64,000 nucleotides of DNA from Sulfitobacter sp. 20_GPM-1509m (GTDB taxonomy: Bacteria; Pseudomonadota; Alphaproteobacteria; Rhodobacterales; Rhodobacteraceae). Shown piece after piece: positions 37,532 to 46,515 of this stretch. Both the position numbers and the translations under genes were made by a program. Location of the stretch: the NCBI RefSeq assembly GCF_000620505.1, contig NZ_JIBC01000007.1:124001-188000 (forward strand), written 5' to 3'. The notes under the pieces were generated by a model, which was given only the letters and a program-made list of their open reading frames with translations, searched no databases and was not told where the DNA came from. Numbering within the stretch: position 1 is the first letter of the stretch; every line of letters starts with the position of its first letter.

Positions 37532-38551
37532 CTACGTCCGGCTGCGGCGGTTGCGGCTGCGGCGCTGGGGGGCGTCGGACTGGTCGCCGGTGCCGTCGTT
37601 CTCTGAGGAAAACGCGCCCAGCTTGGCGACGATCTCTTCCAGCAGCGGGGCGTCGCCCTTGGGCCGTGTGTCCAGCGCCTCGCGCATGGCGCGCAGGTGG
37701 TCGGGCATGGTGCCGCAGCAGCCGCCAATGATCCGCGCGCCGCAGTTGCGCGCCATCACGGCATAGTCCGCCATCAGTTCGGGCGTGCCATCATAGTGGA
37801 TGTGGCCGTCGTGGTATTTGGGAATGCCCGCGTTGCCCTTGGCAATGATCGGACGTGTGGGGTTTGCCGCAACAAAGCCCAGCACGGTGCGCAGCAGGTC
37901 GGACGATCCGGTGCCGCAGTTCGCCCCGAAGGCCATCGGCGCGTTTTCCAGTTCCTGCACCAGTTCCACCAGGCCGGAGCTTGTCAGGCCCATCATGGTA
38001 CGCCCTGCGGTGTCAAAGCTCATGGTGCCGCACCAGTCGAGACCGGCCAGCGCAAAGCCTTCGGCGGCGGCGCGGTATTCTTCGGGGGCGGAAATGGTTT
38101 CCAGCCAGCCCACGTCGGCGCCGCCCGCTTTCAGCCCGTCGGCGGTTTCGTGGAACATCTCGACCGCGACGGCGTGGCTGAGCGCGCCCACCGGTTCCAT
38201 GATCTCGCCGGTGGGGCCGACCGAGCCTGCCACAACGATGGGGCGGCCTGCGGTGTCGGCCACTTCGCGGGCAATCTCGGCCGAGATGCGCGACAGGGCA
38301 TGGGCGCGTTTGGCGGCGCCATGCAGTTTCAGCCGCGAGGCGTTGGCCCCGAAAGAGTTGGTCAGGAAAATGTCCGACCCGGCATCAACTGCGCCGCGGT
38401 ACAGCGTGGTGATGCGGTCGGGGTGTTCCTCGTTCCACATCTCGGGCGCATCGCCCGACATCAAACCCATGTTGAACAGGTTGGTGCCCGTGGCGCCATC
38501 TGCCAGCAGGGTGTCGTGGGTTTCAAGCATCTTGCTCAGCAAATTCGTCAT
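37532..38551 (-). CDS. Homocysteine S-methyltransferase family protein (betaine-homocysteine methyltransferase or split MetH module)
   Basis: 339 residues from MTNLLSKMLETHDTLLADGA. The Pfam S-methyl_trans barrel is complete: DGATGTNLF, TNSFGAN, the zinc cysteine in GANCGTG (Cys212) and the cysteine pair in GGCCGT (Cys278/279). The C-terminal tail is Arg/Ser-rich. Alone it resembles betaine-homocysteine methyltransferase, but the corrinoid protein nearby and the known three-part methionine synthase of Phaeobacter favour the homocysteine module of a split MetH. Both readings transfer a methyl group to homocysteine. Confidence 0.85.
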   Translation of the reverse strand: MTNLLSKMLETHDTLLADGATGTNLFNMGLMSGDAPEMWNEEHPDRITTLYRGAVDAGSDIFLTNSFGANASRLKLHGAAKRAHALSRISAEIAREVADTAGRPIVVAGSVGPTGEIMEPVGALSHAVAVEMFHETADGLKAGGADVGWLETISAPEEYRAAAEGFALAGLDWCGTMSFDTAGRTMMGLTSSGLVELVQELENAPMAFGANCGTGSSDLLRTVLGFVAANPTRPIIAKGNAGIPKYHDGHIHYDGTPELMADYAVMARNCGARIIGGCCGTMPDHLRAMREALDTRPKGDAPLLEEIVAKLGAFSSENDGTGDQSDAPQRRSRNRRSRT

Positions 38552-38590
38552 CTCAGGGCCTTTCTCGCGCGCGCGTGATTGTCTCATTTG

Positions 38591-40471
38591 TCACGAAGTT
38601 CGGCGGCTGGCCACCTCATAATTCTCATCACCATCATGAGCCGCCGCACTGAGGGCCGGGTCGGGGCGGTGCACGGCGCGGGTGATGTCGGCCAGTGCCA
38701 GCGTCAGGGCGGGCCAGTTCGGGGCGGTGGCGTAACGTGGCTGCCAGACCGGGGCAAAGGCGGATTTGTACTGGAGCAGGCCGGTGCCGCCACTGTGCCT
38801 CACCATTTGCAAACCGACCCAACGCCACATGGCACTTGCGGGGTCCGGGCAGGCGGGTGTCGCGGCGAGGCTGACCTGTGCGATGCCTGCCGCGCGGGCC
38901 TGCCCAATCGCGGCATCGGTCAGCGCGAACATGGTGCCATCGGGCAGATCATTCACATGCCGCACCAGATCAAGGCACCAGTCCTGCGCGCCCGTGTGAA
39001 AGGTGACAAAACCGACAAGCCGCCCGCGAACATAGGCCAGAACGCAGTGCTGCGCGCTGACGTAACGTGCTTCGAACCGACCCATGGTGCCACCCCGCGC
39101 GGTGCCGTGGCTGGCCTGCCAGGCGGCATCGACACGCGCCATTTCCGCCAGCGGCAGATGCGCGGGCTGACAGATGTCCACGCCTGCTTTCTCCGCGCTG
39201 CGCAGCTTGCGGCGCAGGCGACGATAGGCGGGGCGGCTGATGTCATAGGATACGGTGTCAATCACCGCCTCGTCGGCGATGTGCAGCACGGCCCAGCCGG
39301 ACCTGCGCGCCACCGCCGCCGTGCGGGCGGTGCATTTGTAAAAACATGCCGCGCGACTTTGTTGGCGGGCCAGACGGTCCAAGGCGGTCAATGCTGCCTC
39401 GGGCCTGCCTGCCAGCGGATCGCCCAGGCTGGTCAGCGTCTGACCCGTCGTCCACGCCATCACGCTTGCGCCCTGATGCGCAATCGCGCGGGCCGCGTTC
39501 TGGTGCATCACACCCAGTTCGGCACGGGGGGCGCTGTGCCGGTCAAAAGGCATGGACACACGTCGGTTCGTGCGTGCATCGCGCAGGGGACGCAACAGCG
39601 CCATCGCCGCCAGCAGGGCGGGCAGGGCATAGTACACAATGCGAAAGGCCACGATGCTGCCCAGCACGTCCGACGTCGGCAGATGCGGCAACAGACCCAG
39701 CATCATCAGCTCGAACGGACCAACCCCGCCGGGCGTGTTCGAGATCAGCGCCGTGCCAAGCGCGATCAGGAACAGCGGCAGAAACTGCGCGGGGCTGACT
39801 ACGGCATCGGCAGGCAGCAGCACATAGAGCGCACCGGCGGCACAGAGCGTGTCGACTCCGGTCCATAGAACGATGGCAGCCGAGGCGGGCAGGGTGGGCA
39901 GGTGCACCGACCGGCTACGTATCCGCACCACGGGGCAAAAGAACTGCAGGCCCAACAACACCCCCGCCAGCACAAGTGCGACCAACGCAGGCCACAGCGT
40001 CCAGCCGGGCGCAGGCAGCAGCACACAGGCCACTGCGGTGACCACCGCCCAGCCGGCCAGAAACGAAACCGAGACAAAGGCGCTGAGCCGCAGTGCTTCG
40101 GTCAGGGTCAGATCGGACAGCAACCGCCAGCGCGCCAGCGCACCGGTCAACAGGCCCATCCCCAGCGACTGTGCCAAGGCAATCGACGCGGTGCCCGCCA
40201 GCCGTGCAGGCCGGTCGCGGATACCTGTGCCCAAATGCCGGTGCGCCACACTGTCGTAGCGACCCACAGCCCACAGGCTGATCACGCTCAGACCCAGCGC
40301 CTGACACCAGATCGCGGCAGGGACCTCCGCCACGTGCGTCCAGATCGCACCGGATATGCCGGGGTCCAGCCGGTGCGACAGCGCGGACAGACACAGGCCC
40401 AGAACCACCGCAGGCACCAGCACCCGCAGCGTCATCTGCGCAATCGCATTTGAATTCAGAAATTGCAGCAT
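38591..40471 (-). CDS. MprF-like membrane protein with C-terminal DUF2156 acyltransferase domain
   Basis: 626 residues from the ATG at 40471. The N-terminal half has about eight membrane helices with the flippase element NTPGGVGPFELMMLGLLP. The C-terminal half is a soluble GNAT-type DUF2156 domain (AEKAGVDICQP, GFVTFHTGAQDWCLDLVRHV). This is the layout of MprF, which makes aminoacyl-phosphatidylglycerol and flips it. The aminoacyl specificity (Lys, Ala, Arg or other) cannot be read from sequence. Surface-charge change under acid or peptide stress is the usual role. Confidence 0.82.
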   Translation of the reverse strand: MLQFLNSNAIAQMTLRVLVPAVVLGLCLSALSHRLDPGISGAIWTHVAEVPAAIWCQALGLSVISLWAVGRYDSVAHRHLGTGIRDRPARLAGTASIALAQSLGMGLLTGALARWRLLSDLTLTEALRLSAFVSVSFLAGWAVVTAVACVLLPAPGWTLWPALVALVLAGVLLGLQFFCPVVRIRSRSVHLPTLPASAAIVLWTGVDTLCAAGALYVLLPADAVVSPAQFLPLFLIALGTALISNTPGGVGPFELMMLGLLPHLPTSDVLGSIVAFRIVYYALPALLAAMALLRPLRDARTNRRVSMPFDRHSAPRAELGVMHQNAARAIAHQGASVMAWTTGQTLTSLGDPLAGRPEAALTALDRLARQQSRAACFYKCTARTAAVARRSGWAVLHIADEAVIDTVSYDISRPAYRRLRRKLRSAEKAGVDICQPAHLPLAEMARVDAAWQASHGTARGGTMGRFEARYVSAQHCVLAYVRGRLVGFVTFHTGAQDWCLDLVRHVNDLPDGTMFALTDAAIGQARAAGIAQVSLAATPACPDPASAMWRWVGLQMVRHSGGTGLLQYKSAFAPVWQPRYATAPNWPALTLALADITRAVHRPDPALSAAAHDGDENYEVASRRTS

Positions 40472-40542
40472 GTCGCATCGCCCCCGATTTGCCCCTGAGC
40501 ACGGGACTACGCGATGGCGGCTGAGGACGGCGTTAACGACAG

Positions 40543-40576
40543 ACACAAAAAAGGCGCGCAGCGGGGGCTGCGCGCC
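40543..40576 (-). terminator. Terminator of the DUF1476 gene
   Basis: Perfect ten-base-pair stem GGCGCGCAGC/GCTGCGCGCC with a GGGG loop. On the minus strand it is followed by TTTTTTGTG. Confidence 0.88.
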
Positions 40577-40621
40577 GGATAACTGATGCGGGTTTGATTA
40601 AACCCGTGACCTAAATCACGA

Positions 40622-40942
40622 TCAGCTTTTGACTTCGGTCATGATCTGCGCCTTGGCTTCGGCCATCAGCTGGACCATCTTGGTGCGAATGGTGACTTCG
40701 TCAGCCTTGTCGCCCAGATCACCGGATACCTTGCGATAGACATCCTCGTCGCCCGCTTCCTCGAAGTCGGATTTCACGACCTCGACCGCATAGGCGTTGG
40801 CCGCATCCCCGGTCTTGCCCAGCAGTTCTGCCGCCCAGAGGCCCAGCAGTTTGTTGCGGCGGGCTTCGGCCTTGAACTGCATTTCTGCGTCATGGGCATA
40901 TTTGGATTCAAAGGCGTGCTCGCGGTCGTCAAAAGTGCTCAT
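40622..40942 (-). CDS. F1F0-ATPase inhibitor zeta subunit (DUF1476)
   Basis: 106 residues starting MSTFDDREHAFESKYAHDAE. A four-helix DUF1476 protein with an N-terminal inhibitory segment and a central NKLLGLWAAELLGKTGDAA. The Paracoccus homologue inserts its N-terminus into the F1 motor and blocks ATP hydrolysis. Alphaproteobacterial in distribution. It has its own terminator downstream and shares a 165-bp gap with purC. Confidence 0.92.
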   Translation of the reverse strand: MSTFDDREHAFESKYAHDAEMQFKAEARRNKLLGLWAAELLGKTGDAANAYAVEVVKSDFEEAGDEDVYRKVSGDLGDKADEVTIRTKMVQLMAEAKAQIMTEVKS

Positions 40943-41107
40943 GGGCTTTCCTTCGGAACTGAATGGCGTCTTTTTGGAATATGCGGTGCTGATACGACCC
41001 TTACAAGGGCCACTTTAACGCGTGTTCCTTGCGGCAGTGCGCCCCTTGCACTAAGAGGACGCTAACGTGACAGGGACTCGGCCCCGTCAGCACCAAGGGG
41101 AACGTCA

Positions 41108-41869
41108 ATGGCGCGGCGCAAAAAGATTTACGAAGGCAAAGCCAAGATTTTGTATGAAGGCCCGGAGCCGGGCACGATCGTGCAGTATTTCAAGGATGAT
41201 GCCACTGCGTTCAATGCGCAGAAAAAGGACGTGATCGAAGGCAAGGGCGTGTTGAACAACCGCCTGAGTGAATTCTTCATGACCGGACTTGCGCAAATCG
41301 GCGTGCCGACGCATTTCATCAAACGCATCAACATGCGCGAACAACTGTGCCGCTCGTGCGAGATCATTCCGCTGGAAGTGATCGTGCGCAATTATGCCGC
41401 AGGGTCGATGAGCACCCGTCTGGGCATCGAAGAGGGCACGCAGTTGCCGCGTCCCATCGTCGAATATTGCTACAAGGACGACGCGCTGGGTGATCCGCTG
41501 GTGACCGAAGAGCACATCGCCGCCTTTGGCTGGGCCAGCCAACAGGACATGGACGATATTCTGAGCCTCGCGCTGCGGGTCAACGATTTCCTGTCCGGCG
41601 TCATGCTGGCCGTGGGCATCAAGCTGGTCGACTTCAAGATCGAGATCGGCCGCGTTTATGACGGTGATTTCCAGCGCCTTATCGTTGCAGATGAAATCAG
41701 CCCGGATTCGTGCCGTCTGTGGGACATGGAAACCGGTCAAAAGCTGGACAAGGACGTGTTCCGCCGCGATCTGGGCAACCTGACCGACGCCTACACCGAA
41801 GTGGCGCGGCGTCTGGGTGTGCTGCCCAAGAACGCATCGCCCATCACCAAACCGACGCTGATCAACTGA
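41108..41869 (+). CDS. purC: SAICAR synthetase
   Basis: 253 residues; start [20 protein letters not shown]. It contains [11 protein letters not shown] and [14 protein letters not shown], and ends with the substrate region [16 protein letters not shown]. It joins aspartate to CAIR. The upstream AAGGGGAACGTCA is a clear ribosome site. It leads the purC-purS-purQ run. Confidence 0.97.
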   Translation: MARRKKIYEGKAKILYEGPEPGTIVQYFKDDATAFNAQKKDVIEGKGVLNNRLSEFFMTGLAQIGVPTHFIKRINMREQLCRSCEIIPLEVIVRNYAAGSMSTRLGIEEGTQLPRPIVEYCYKDDALGDPLVTEEHIAAFGWASQQDMDDILSLALRVNDFLSGVMLAVGIKLVDFKIEIGRVYDGDFQRLIVADEISPDSCRLWDMETGQKLDKDVFRRDLGNLTDAYTEVARRLGVLPKNASPITKPTLIN

Positions 41870-41927
41870 GATCGGCGGCGGCCCGCACTGACAAGAACGA
41901 CACGATAGCGAAAAGGACCACGGCGCG

Positions 41928-42158
41928 ATGAAAGCTCGGGTACATGTGATGTTGAAAAACGGGGTTCTGGACCCGCAGGGCGAGGCCGTGCGCCACGCTT
42001 TGGGGGCGCTTGGATTTGACGGCGTGAACGGCGTGCGTCAGGGCAAGGTGATCGAACTGGACCTGGCCGATGGTGCGACCGAGGCCGATGTGACCGCCAT
42101 GTGCGAAAAGCTGTTGGCAAATACCGTGATCGAATCCTATTCGGTCGAGCTGGGCTAA
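41928..42158 (+). CDS. purS: FGAM synthetase small subunit PurS
   Basis: 76 residues; MKARVHVMLKNGVLDPQGEA then VRHALGALGFDGVNGVRQGK, the normal PurS ferredoxin-like fold. Part of the three-subunit FGAM synthetase (PurS-PurQ-PurL). purL is not in the window. Confidence 0.96.
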   Translation: MKARVHVMLKNGVLDPQGEAVRHALGALGFDGVNGVRQGKVIELDLADGATEADVTAMCEKLLANTVIESYSVELG

Positions 42159-42190
42159 GGCGCCTCCGCGCTGCGACAAGGAACGTCCCC

Positions 42191-42859
42191 ATGAAAGCTG
42201 CTGTCATCGTTTTCCCCGGTTCGAACTGCGACCGTGATCTTGCCGTCGCCTTCGAGGCCGCAGGCGCAGATGTGCAAATGGTCTGGCACAAGGACACCGA
42301 TCTGCCCCGCGACGTGGACATCGTCGGCGTGCCGGGCGGGTTCTCCTTTGGCGATTACCTGCGCTGCGGCGCCATTGCCGCCAATTCGCCGATCTGCAAT
42401 TCGCTCAAGGCGCATACGGATCGCGGCGGCTATGCCATCGGCATCTGCAACGGCTTTCAGGTGCTGGCCGAAACCGGCATCCTGCCCGGCGCCCTGCTGC
42501 GCAATGCGGGGCTGAAATACATCTGCAAGACCGTGGGTCTGAAGGTCGAGACCAGCGACAGTGCCTTTACCCAAGGGTACAATGCGGGCGACGTGATCAA
42601 CATTCCGATCGCACACCACGATGGCAACTATTACGCCGACGACGCCACCATCGCGGGCTTGCAGGATCAGGACCGCATCGTGTTCACCTATACCGACAAC
42701 CCGAACGGGGCGCGGGCGGACATCGCAGGCATCCTGTCGGAAAACCGCCGCGTGCTGGGCATGATGCCCCATCCCGAACGGGCGGCGGATGCAGGCCACG
42801 GCGGCACCGACGGTACGGCGCTTTTCCGCGCGTTGATGGGGGCACTGGCACCTGCGTGA
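42191..42859 (+). CDS. purQ: FGAM synthetase glutaminase subunit PurQ
   Basis: 222 residues starting MKAAVIVFPGSNCDRDLAVA. Class I glutamine amidotransferase: nucleophile cysteine in GICNGFQVL and the His-x-Glu end PHPERAAD. It supplies ammonia to PurL. A longer open frame starts inside purS and is rejected. 32 bp after purS. Confidence 0.97.
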   Translation: MKAAVIVFPGSNCDRDLAVAFEAAGADVQMVWHKDTDLPRDVDIVGVPGGFSFGDYLRCGAIAANSPICNSLKAHTDRGGYAIGICNGFQVLAETGILPGALLRNAGLKYICKTVGLKVETSDSAFTQGYNAGDVINIPIAHHDGNYYADDATIAGLQDQDRIVFTYTDNPNGARADIAGILSENRRVLGMMPHPERAADAGHGGTDGTALFRALMGALAPA

Positions 42860-42896
42860 CTTGAGCGCGGGGCGCCGTTGCGCTTATGGTGCCTGA

Positions 42897-44666
42897 ATGC
42901 AGGCTCAGGGTGTTTTCAGCAACAACAAGGCGATCAGCTGGCGCGTGCGCGTGGCTTTGGGATTGCTGTTCGTATTGGCGCTGTTCACGGTCTGGATCAC
43001 CAACAGCCTGCTGACCGACCGTTTTACCCAGACCACGCGCAACCGTGCCGAACTGCGGCTGGCGCTGTATTCGGGTAACCTGTTGTCAGAGCTGCGCCAG
43101 AACGCGATTGTGCCGCAGCTGCTGGCGCGTGACCCGACGTTGATCGGGGCGCTGAATTCTTCGGACTACTCGCAATCGACGCAACGGCTGATTTCCTTTG
43201 TCGAGGAAATCGGGGCGGCATCGTTGATGTTGTTGGACAAGGACGGGCGCACGGTGGCGGCAACTGACCGCAACCGGTTGGGATCGTCGCACAGCAATGC
43301 GCTGTATTTCGTCGATGCGATGCGCGCTGCGGGCACGATCTTTGCCGTGATCCCGCGCGAATCCGGCGGCTATACCTTTACCTATTCGCGGCGCGTGCAA
43401 TCGGGTGGCGACGTTCTGGGCGTCATCATGGTCGAGGTGGACCTGCAGAAGTTCGAACGCGCCTGGGCGGGCATTTCCGATGCGGTTCTGGTGACCGACA
43501 GCACAGGCGCGATCATTCTGGCTACCGAACCGCGCTGGCGCGGACGGACCGAGGCAGAAGCGCTGGCGCGGCAAACCCCGCAGAGCGCCATCGAACGCGC
43601 CATTCAGGCCACCGCCGACTGGACCGCGCTGCCGCCCGACGCCTATATTCAGGGCGAGGGCGTGATGCGGCTGGAAACCCGTATTCCGTTCCGTGGCTGG
43701 CGCATGGCGTCGTTCACCACCTACACCTCGGTGCGCGAGCGGGTGAACGGGGTTCTGGCGCTGGAAATCATGGGATTTGCGATTCTGCTGGCAGTGGCGT
43801 TCTATTTCCTGTCGCGCCGCACAGCCTTTCGCATGGCGCTGTTCCAGCGTGAGTCGGCAGAGCTTCGCGCATTGAACGCCCGCTTGCAGCGGGAAATCGC
43901 CGAGCGTGAGCGTGTGCAGGAAACGCTTGCCGTGGCCGAACAGACGCTGGAACAATCCAGCAAGCTGGCCGCCCTGGGCGAGATGTCTGCCGCCGTCAGT
44001 CACGAGCTGAACCAGCCGCTGGCGGCGATGAAAACCTATCTGGCGGGGGCGCGTCTTTTGCTGACGCGCAACCGCAAGGATGAGGCGCTGTCGTCCTTTG
44101 GACGCATCGACGATCTGATCGAGCGTATGGGCGCCATCACGCGCCAGCTGAAATCCTATGCCCGCAAGGGTGCGGACGCGCTTTCCCCTGTAGATATGGG
44201 CAATGCGCTGGCCTCGAGCCTGTCTATGATGGAGCCGCAGCTGCGTCAGCGGCAAGTCCAGATCACCCGCATCCTGCCGGACGAGCCTGTCCGCGTGATG
44301 GGCGACCGGATGCGGATTGAACAGGTTATGGTCAACCTCTTGCGAAATGCAATCGACGCCACCAGATCAGAGCGGAACCCGCAGGTGGATATTATTCTGT
44401 CGGCGGGTCAGACGGCCACTTTGACGGTGCGCGACAATGGTCCCGGGATCGAAGATCTGGACGCTTTGTTCGAGCCGTTTTACACGACCAAACAGCCCGG
44501 GGACGGGGTAGGGCTTGGCCTTGCGATTTCGTCCGGGATTGTAAACGACCTAGGTGGTAGACTGACGGCACGCAACGGCCAAGGGGGCGGTGCTGTGTTC
44601 GAGATGCAACTTCCGATCCTCTCAAGCGTTGAGGGCGAGAGCAACAACAGCCATGCGGCGGAGTAA
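42897..44666 (+). CDS. DctB-like sensor histidine kinase
   Basis: 589 residues. Two membrane helices (ALGLLFVLALFTVWITNSLL and LALEIMGFAILLAVAFYFLS) flank a large periplasmic double-Cache/PAS-like domain (about residues 35-285). A coiled coil (RALNARLQREIAERERVQET) leads to the dimerisation helix with SHELNQPLAAMKTYL (His369). HATPase boxes are NLLRNAIDAT, DNGPGIED and GVGLGLAIS. This is the DctB type that senses C4-dicarboxylates in rhizobia. No dct transporter lies nearby, so the ligand is uncertain. The next gene starts 3 bp later. Confidence 0.88.
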   Translation: MQAQGVFSNNKAISWRVRVALGLLFVLALFTVWITNSLLTDRFTQTTRNRAELRLALYSGNLLSELRQNAIVPQLLARDPTLIGALNSSDYSQSTQRLISFVEEIGAASLMLLDKDGRTVAATDRNRLGSSHSNALYFVDAMRAAGTIFAVIPRESGGYTFTYSRRVQSGGDVLGVIMVEVDLQKFERAWAGISDAVLVTDSTGAIILATEPRWRGRTEAEALARQTPQSAIERAIQATADWTALPPDAYIQGEGVMRLETRIPFRGWRMASFTTYTSVRERVNGVLALEIMGFAILLAVAFYFLSRRTAFRMALFQRESAELRALNARLQREIAERERVQETLAVAEQTLEQSSKLAALGEMSAAVSHELNQPLAAMKTYLAGARLLLTRNRKDEALSSFGRIDDLIERMGAITRQLKSYARKGADALSPVDMGNALASSLSMMEPQLRQRQVQITRILPDEPVRVMGDRMRIEQVMVNLLRNAIDATRSERNPQVDIILSAGQTATLTVRDNGPGIEDLDALFEPFYTTKQPGDGVGLGLAISSGIVNDLGGRLTARNGQGGGAVFEMQLPILSSVEGESNNSHAAE

Positions 44667-44669
44667 AGA

Positions 44670-46010
44670 ATGACCCAAGCCATGAAGATCGCGATTGTCG
44701 ATGATGAACAAGATATGCGGCAATCCATCAGCCAGTGGCTGGCCCTGTCGGGCTATGACACAGAAACATTTGCCTGCGCTGAAGATGCGCTGAAGGTTCT
44801 GGGGCCGGATTATCCTGGAATCGTGATTTCTGACATCAAGATGCCCGGCATGGACGGGATGCAGTTCCTGAAGAAACTGATGGGCAACGACAGCGCATTG
44901 CCAGTGATTATGATCACGGGCCACGGTGACGTGCCGATGGCGGTCGAAGCGATGCGCGTCGGTGCGTTTGATTTTCTTGAAAAGCCGTTCAACCCGGACC
45001 GCATGAGCGAGCTGGCCAAAAAGGCCACCGGCGCCCGCCGTCTGGTGATGGACAACCGCGCCCTGCGCCGCGAGCTGTCGGATGGCAGCCAGTTGATGAA
45101 AAAGCTGATCGGACAAAGCCCGGTGATGGACCGCTTGCGCGAGGACATCCTTGATCTGGGGCAGGCCGACGGCCACGTCCTGATCGACGGCGAAACCGGC
45201 ACCGGCAAGACGCTGGTCGCCCATGCGCTGCACGCGGTGGGCAGCCGTGCGGGCAAGAAGTTCGTGTTGGTCAGCTGTTCCGCGCTGGAAGAGGACGCAT
45301 TGGCCAAACGTCTGTTCGGCCCGATGCAGCCCGAGGATGCGCAACTGCCTGCCATCGAAGAGGCACGCGGCGGTACGCTGGTGCTGGAAGACATCGAGGC
45401 GCTGAGCGAACCGCTGCAAGCGCGCCTGCTGAGCGCGATCAATGATCAGGGCACGCCGGCCGAGACCCGCATTGTCGGCATCTGCAACATGCAGGAAGCG
45501 GGCCGCACCTGCGAAGACGCGCTGCGCCCCGATCTGTTCTATCGTCTCGCCGCCCTGCGCATCACTGTCCCGCCGCTGCGCCAGCGTGGCGAGGATATCC
45601 TGACGCTGTTCACCCGCCTGAGCGAACAGTTCGCCGATGAATACGGCTGCGAAGCGCCCAACGTCAGCGCGCAAGAGGCCGCGCAACTGTTGCAAGCCCC
45701 TTGGCCGGGCAACGTGCGCCAGCTGATCAACATCGCCGAACGCGCAGTGCTGCAATCGCGTCGTGGCACCGGCACCATCGCGTCGCTGCTGATGTCCGAC
45801 CACGAAGAGATGCAGCCGGTGATGACCACCGAAGGCAAGCCGCTGAAAGAATACGTCGAGGCGTTTGAGCGGATGCTGATCGACAACACCATGCGCCGTC
45901 ACAAGGGCTCGATTGCCTCTGTGATGGACGAGCTGTGCCTGCCACGCCGGACGTTGAATGAGAAAATGGCCAAATACGGCCTGCAGCGGTCCGACTACCT
46001 TCAGAATTGA
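44670..46010 (+). CDS. DctD/NtrC-type response regulator lacking the GAFTGA loop
   Basis: 446 residues. Receiver domain with phospho-acceptor Asp55 in VISDIKMPGMDG; AAA+ domain with Walker A GETGTGKT (about 174-181); C-terminal Fis helix-turn-helix (GSIASVMDELCLPRRTLNEK). In the AAA+ domain the sequence runs from KRLFGPMQPEDAQLPAIEEA to the Walker B region GGTLVLEDIEAL with no GAFTGA, and Walker B has ED where DE is usual. GAFTGA contacts sigma-54, so this regulator probably works with sigma-70 or acts otherwise, as NtrC of Rhodobacter capsulatus does. Operon with the kinase. Confidence 0.88.
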   Translation: MTQAMKIAIVDDEQDMRQSISQWLALSGYDTETFACAEDALKVLGPDYPGIVISDIKMPGMDGMQFLKKLMGNDSALPVIMITGHGDVPMAVEAMRVGAFDFLEKPFNPDRMSELAKKATGARRLVMDNRALRRELSDGSQLMKKLIGQSPVMDRLREDILDLGQADGHVLIDGETGTGKTLVAHALHAVGSRAGKKFVLVSCSALEEDALAKRLFGPMQPEDAQLPAIEEARGGTLVLEDIEALSEPLQARLLSAINDQGTPAETRIVGICNMQEAGRTCEDALRPDLFYRLAALRITVPPLRQRGEDILTLFTRLSEQFADEYGCEAPNVSAQEAAQLLQAPWPGNVRQLINIAERAVLQSRRGTGTIASLLMSDHEEMQPVMTTEGKPLKEYVEAFERMLIDNTMRRHKGSIASVMDELCLPRRTLNEKMAKYGLQRSDYLQN

Positions 46011-46050
46011 TCGACCCCGCTGCGATTTCACGCAGAACGGTTTCAACCAT

Positions 46051-46083
46051 ATGGTGCAGCGCCTTTTCCGGGCGCTGCACCAT
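46051..46083. terminator. Perfect stem-loop after the DctD-like gene
   Basis: Thirteen-base-pair arms ATGGTGCAGCGCC / GGCGCTGCACCAT around a 7-base loop (TTTTCCG). No long T run follows, so termination may be inefficient or the element may be a processing site. Confidence 0.6.
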
Positions 46084-46135
46084 TGCGTTTCGCCCCCTGA
46101 AACAACGATTGGAGCCCCCCTTCGGCAGTTAGCGA

Positions 46136-46515
46136 TTGTAATAGTGATGTGAAACGCATTATCTAAAGGGTAGGACTTTGACGTTATCCACACGTCGGAC
46201 CTGATGAGAGTTTCGCTGTGACAGCGTTTGGTGGCCAAAACGCCCCGACCTGAAACAGACCGATTGGGCCGGAAACGGCCGTGAGATGCCGGCGGTATGG
46301 TCAACATATGCGCAGCTTTTGAATGGATGCGCAGGACCAAACGTCACTGCGTGTCGGAGAAGAAACGCGATGACACGCGCACATGCCATGAGCAGGACAG
46401 CAGCAGGCCCCAGGGGCCGGTGCTGCCGCGCGTCGCTATTCGCCATAAATAGACACGTCTCCAGAACCGCCGCACCCCCGGGTGATGCGGCGCTGCGCAC
46501 GTGCAAACGGACAAC
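46136..46515 (+). promoter_or_regulatory. Putative rne promoter and long 5-prime leader
   Basis: TTGTAA at 46136-46141 and TTATCT at 46159-46164 are spaced by 17 bp, a plausible sigma-70 promoter. It would leave about 345 bases of leader before the rne ATG. A GC-rich hairpin GCAGCAGGCC...GGCCGGTGCTGC lies at 46400-46426. No convincing gene occupies the 505-bp gap 46011-46515. Long structured leaders are known to mediate RNase E self-control in enterobacteria; here that is inference. Confidence 0.4.

Noticed and set aside
38552-38590. SAM/SAH or cobalamin riboswitch ahead of the homocysteine methyltransferase or corrinoid gene
   Set aside because: The gaps (39 bp and about 200 bp to the next start) show no recognisable riboswitch consensus; the inverted repeat at 36299 is too simple.
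44670-46010. Frameshift as the reason for the missing GAFTGA
   Set aside because: The frame is continuous with normal flanking motifs and no alternative frame supplies GAFTGA.
44622-46340. 572-codon minus-strand frame opposite the DctD-like gene
   Set aside because: GC-driven antisense frame; no ribosome site or domain.
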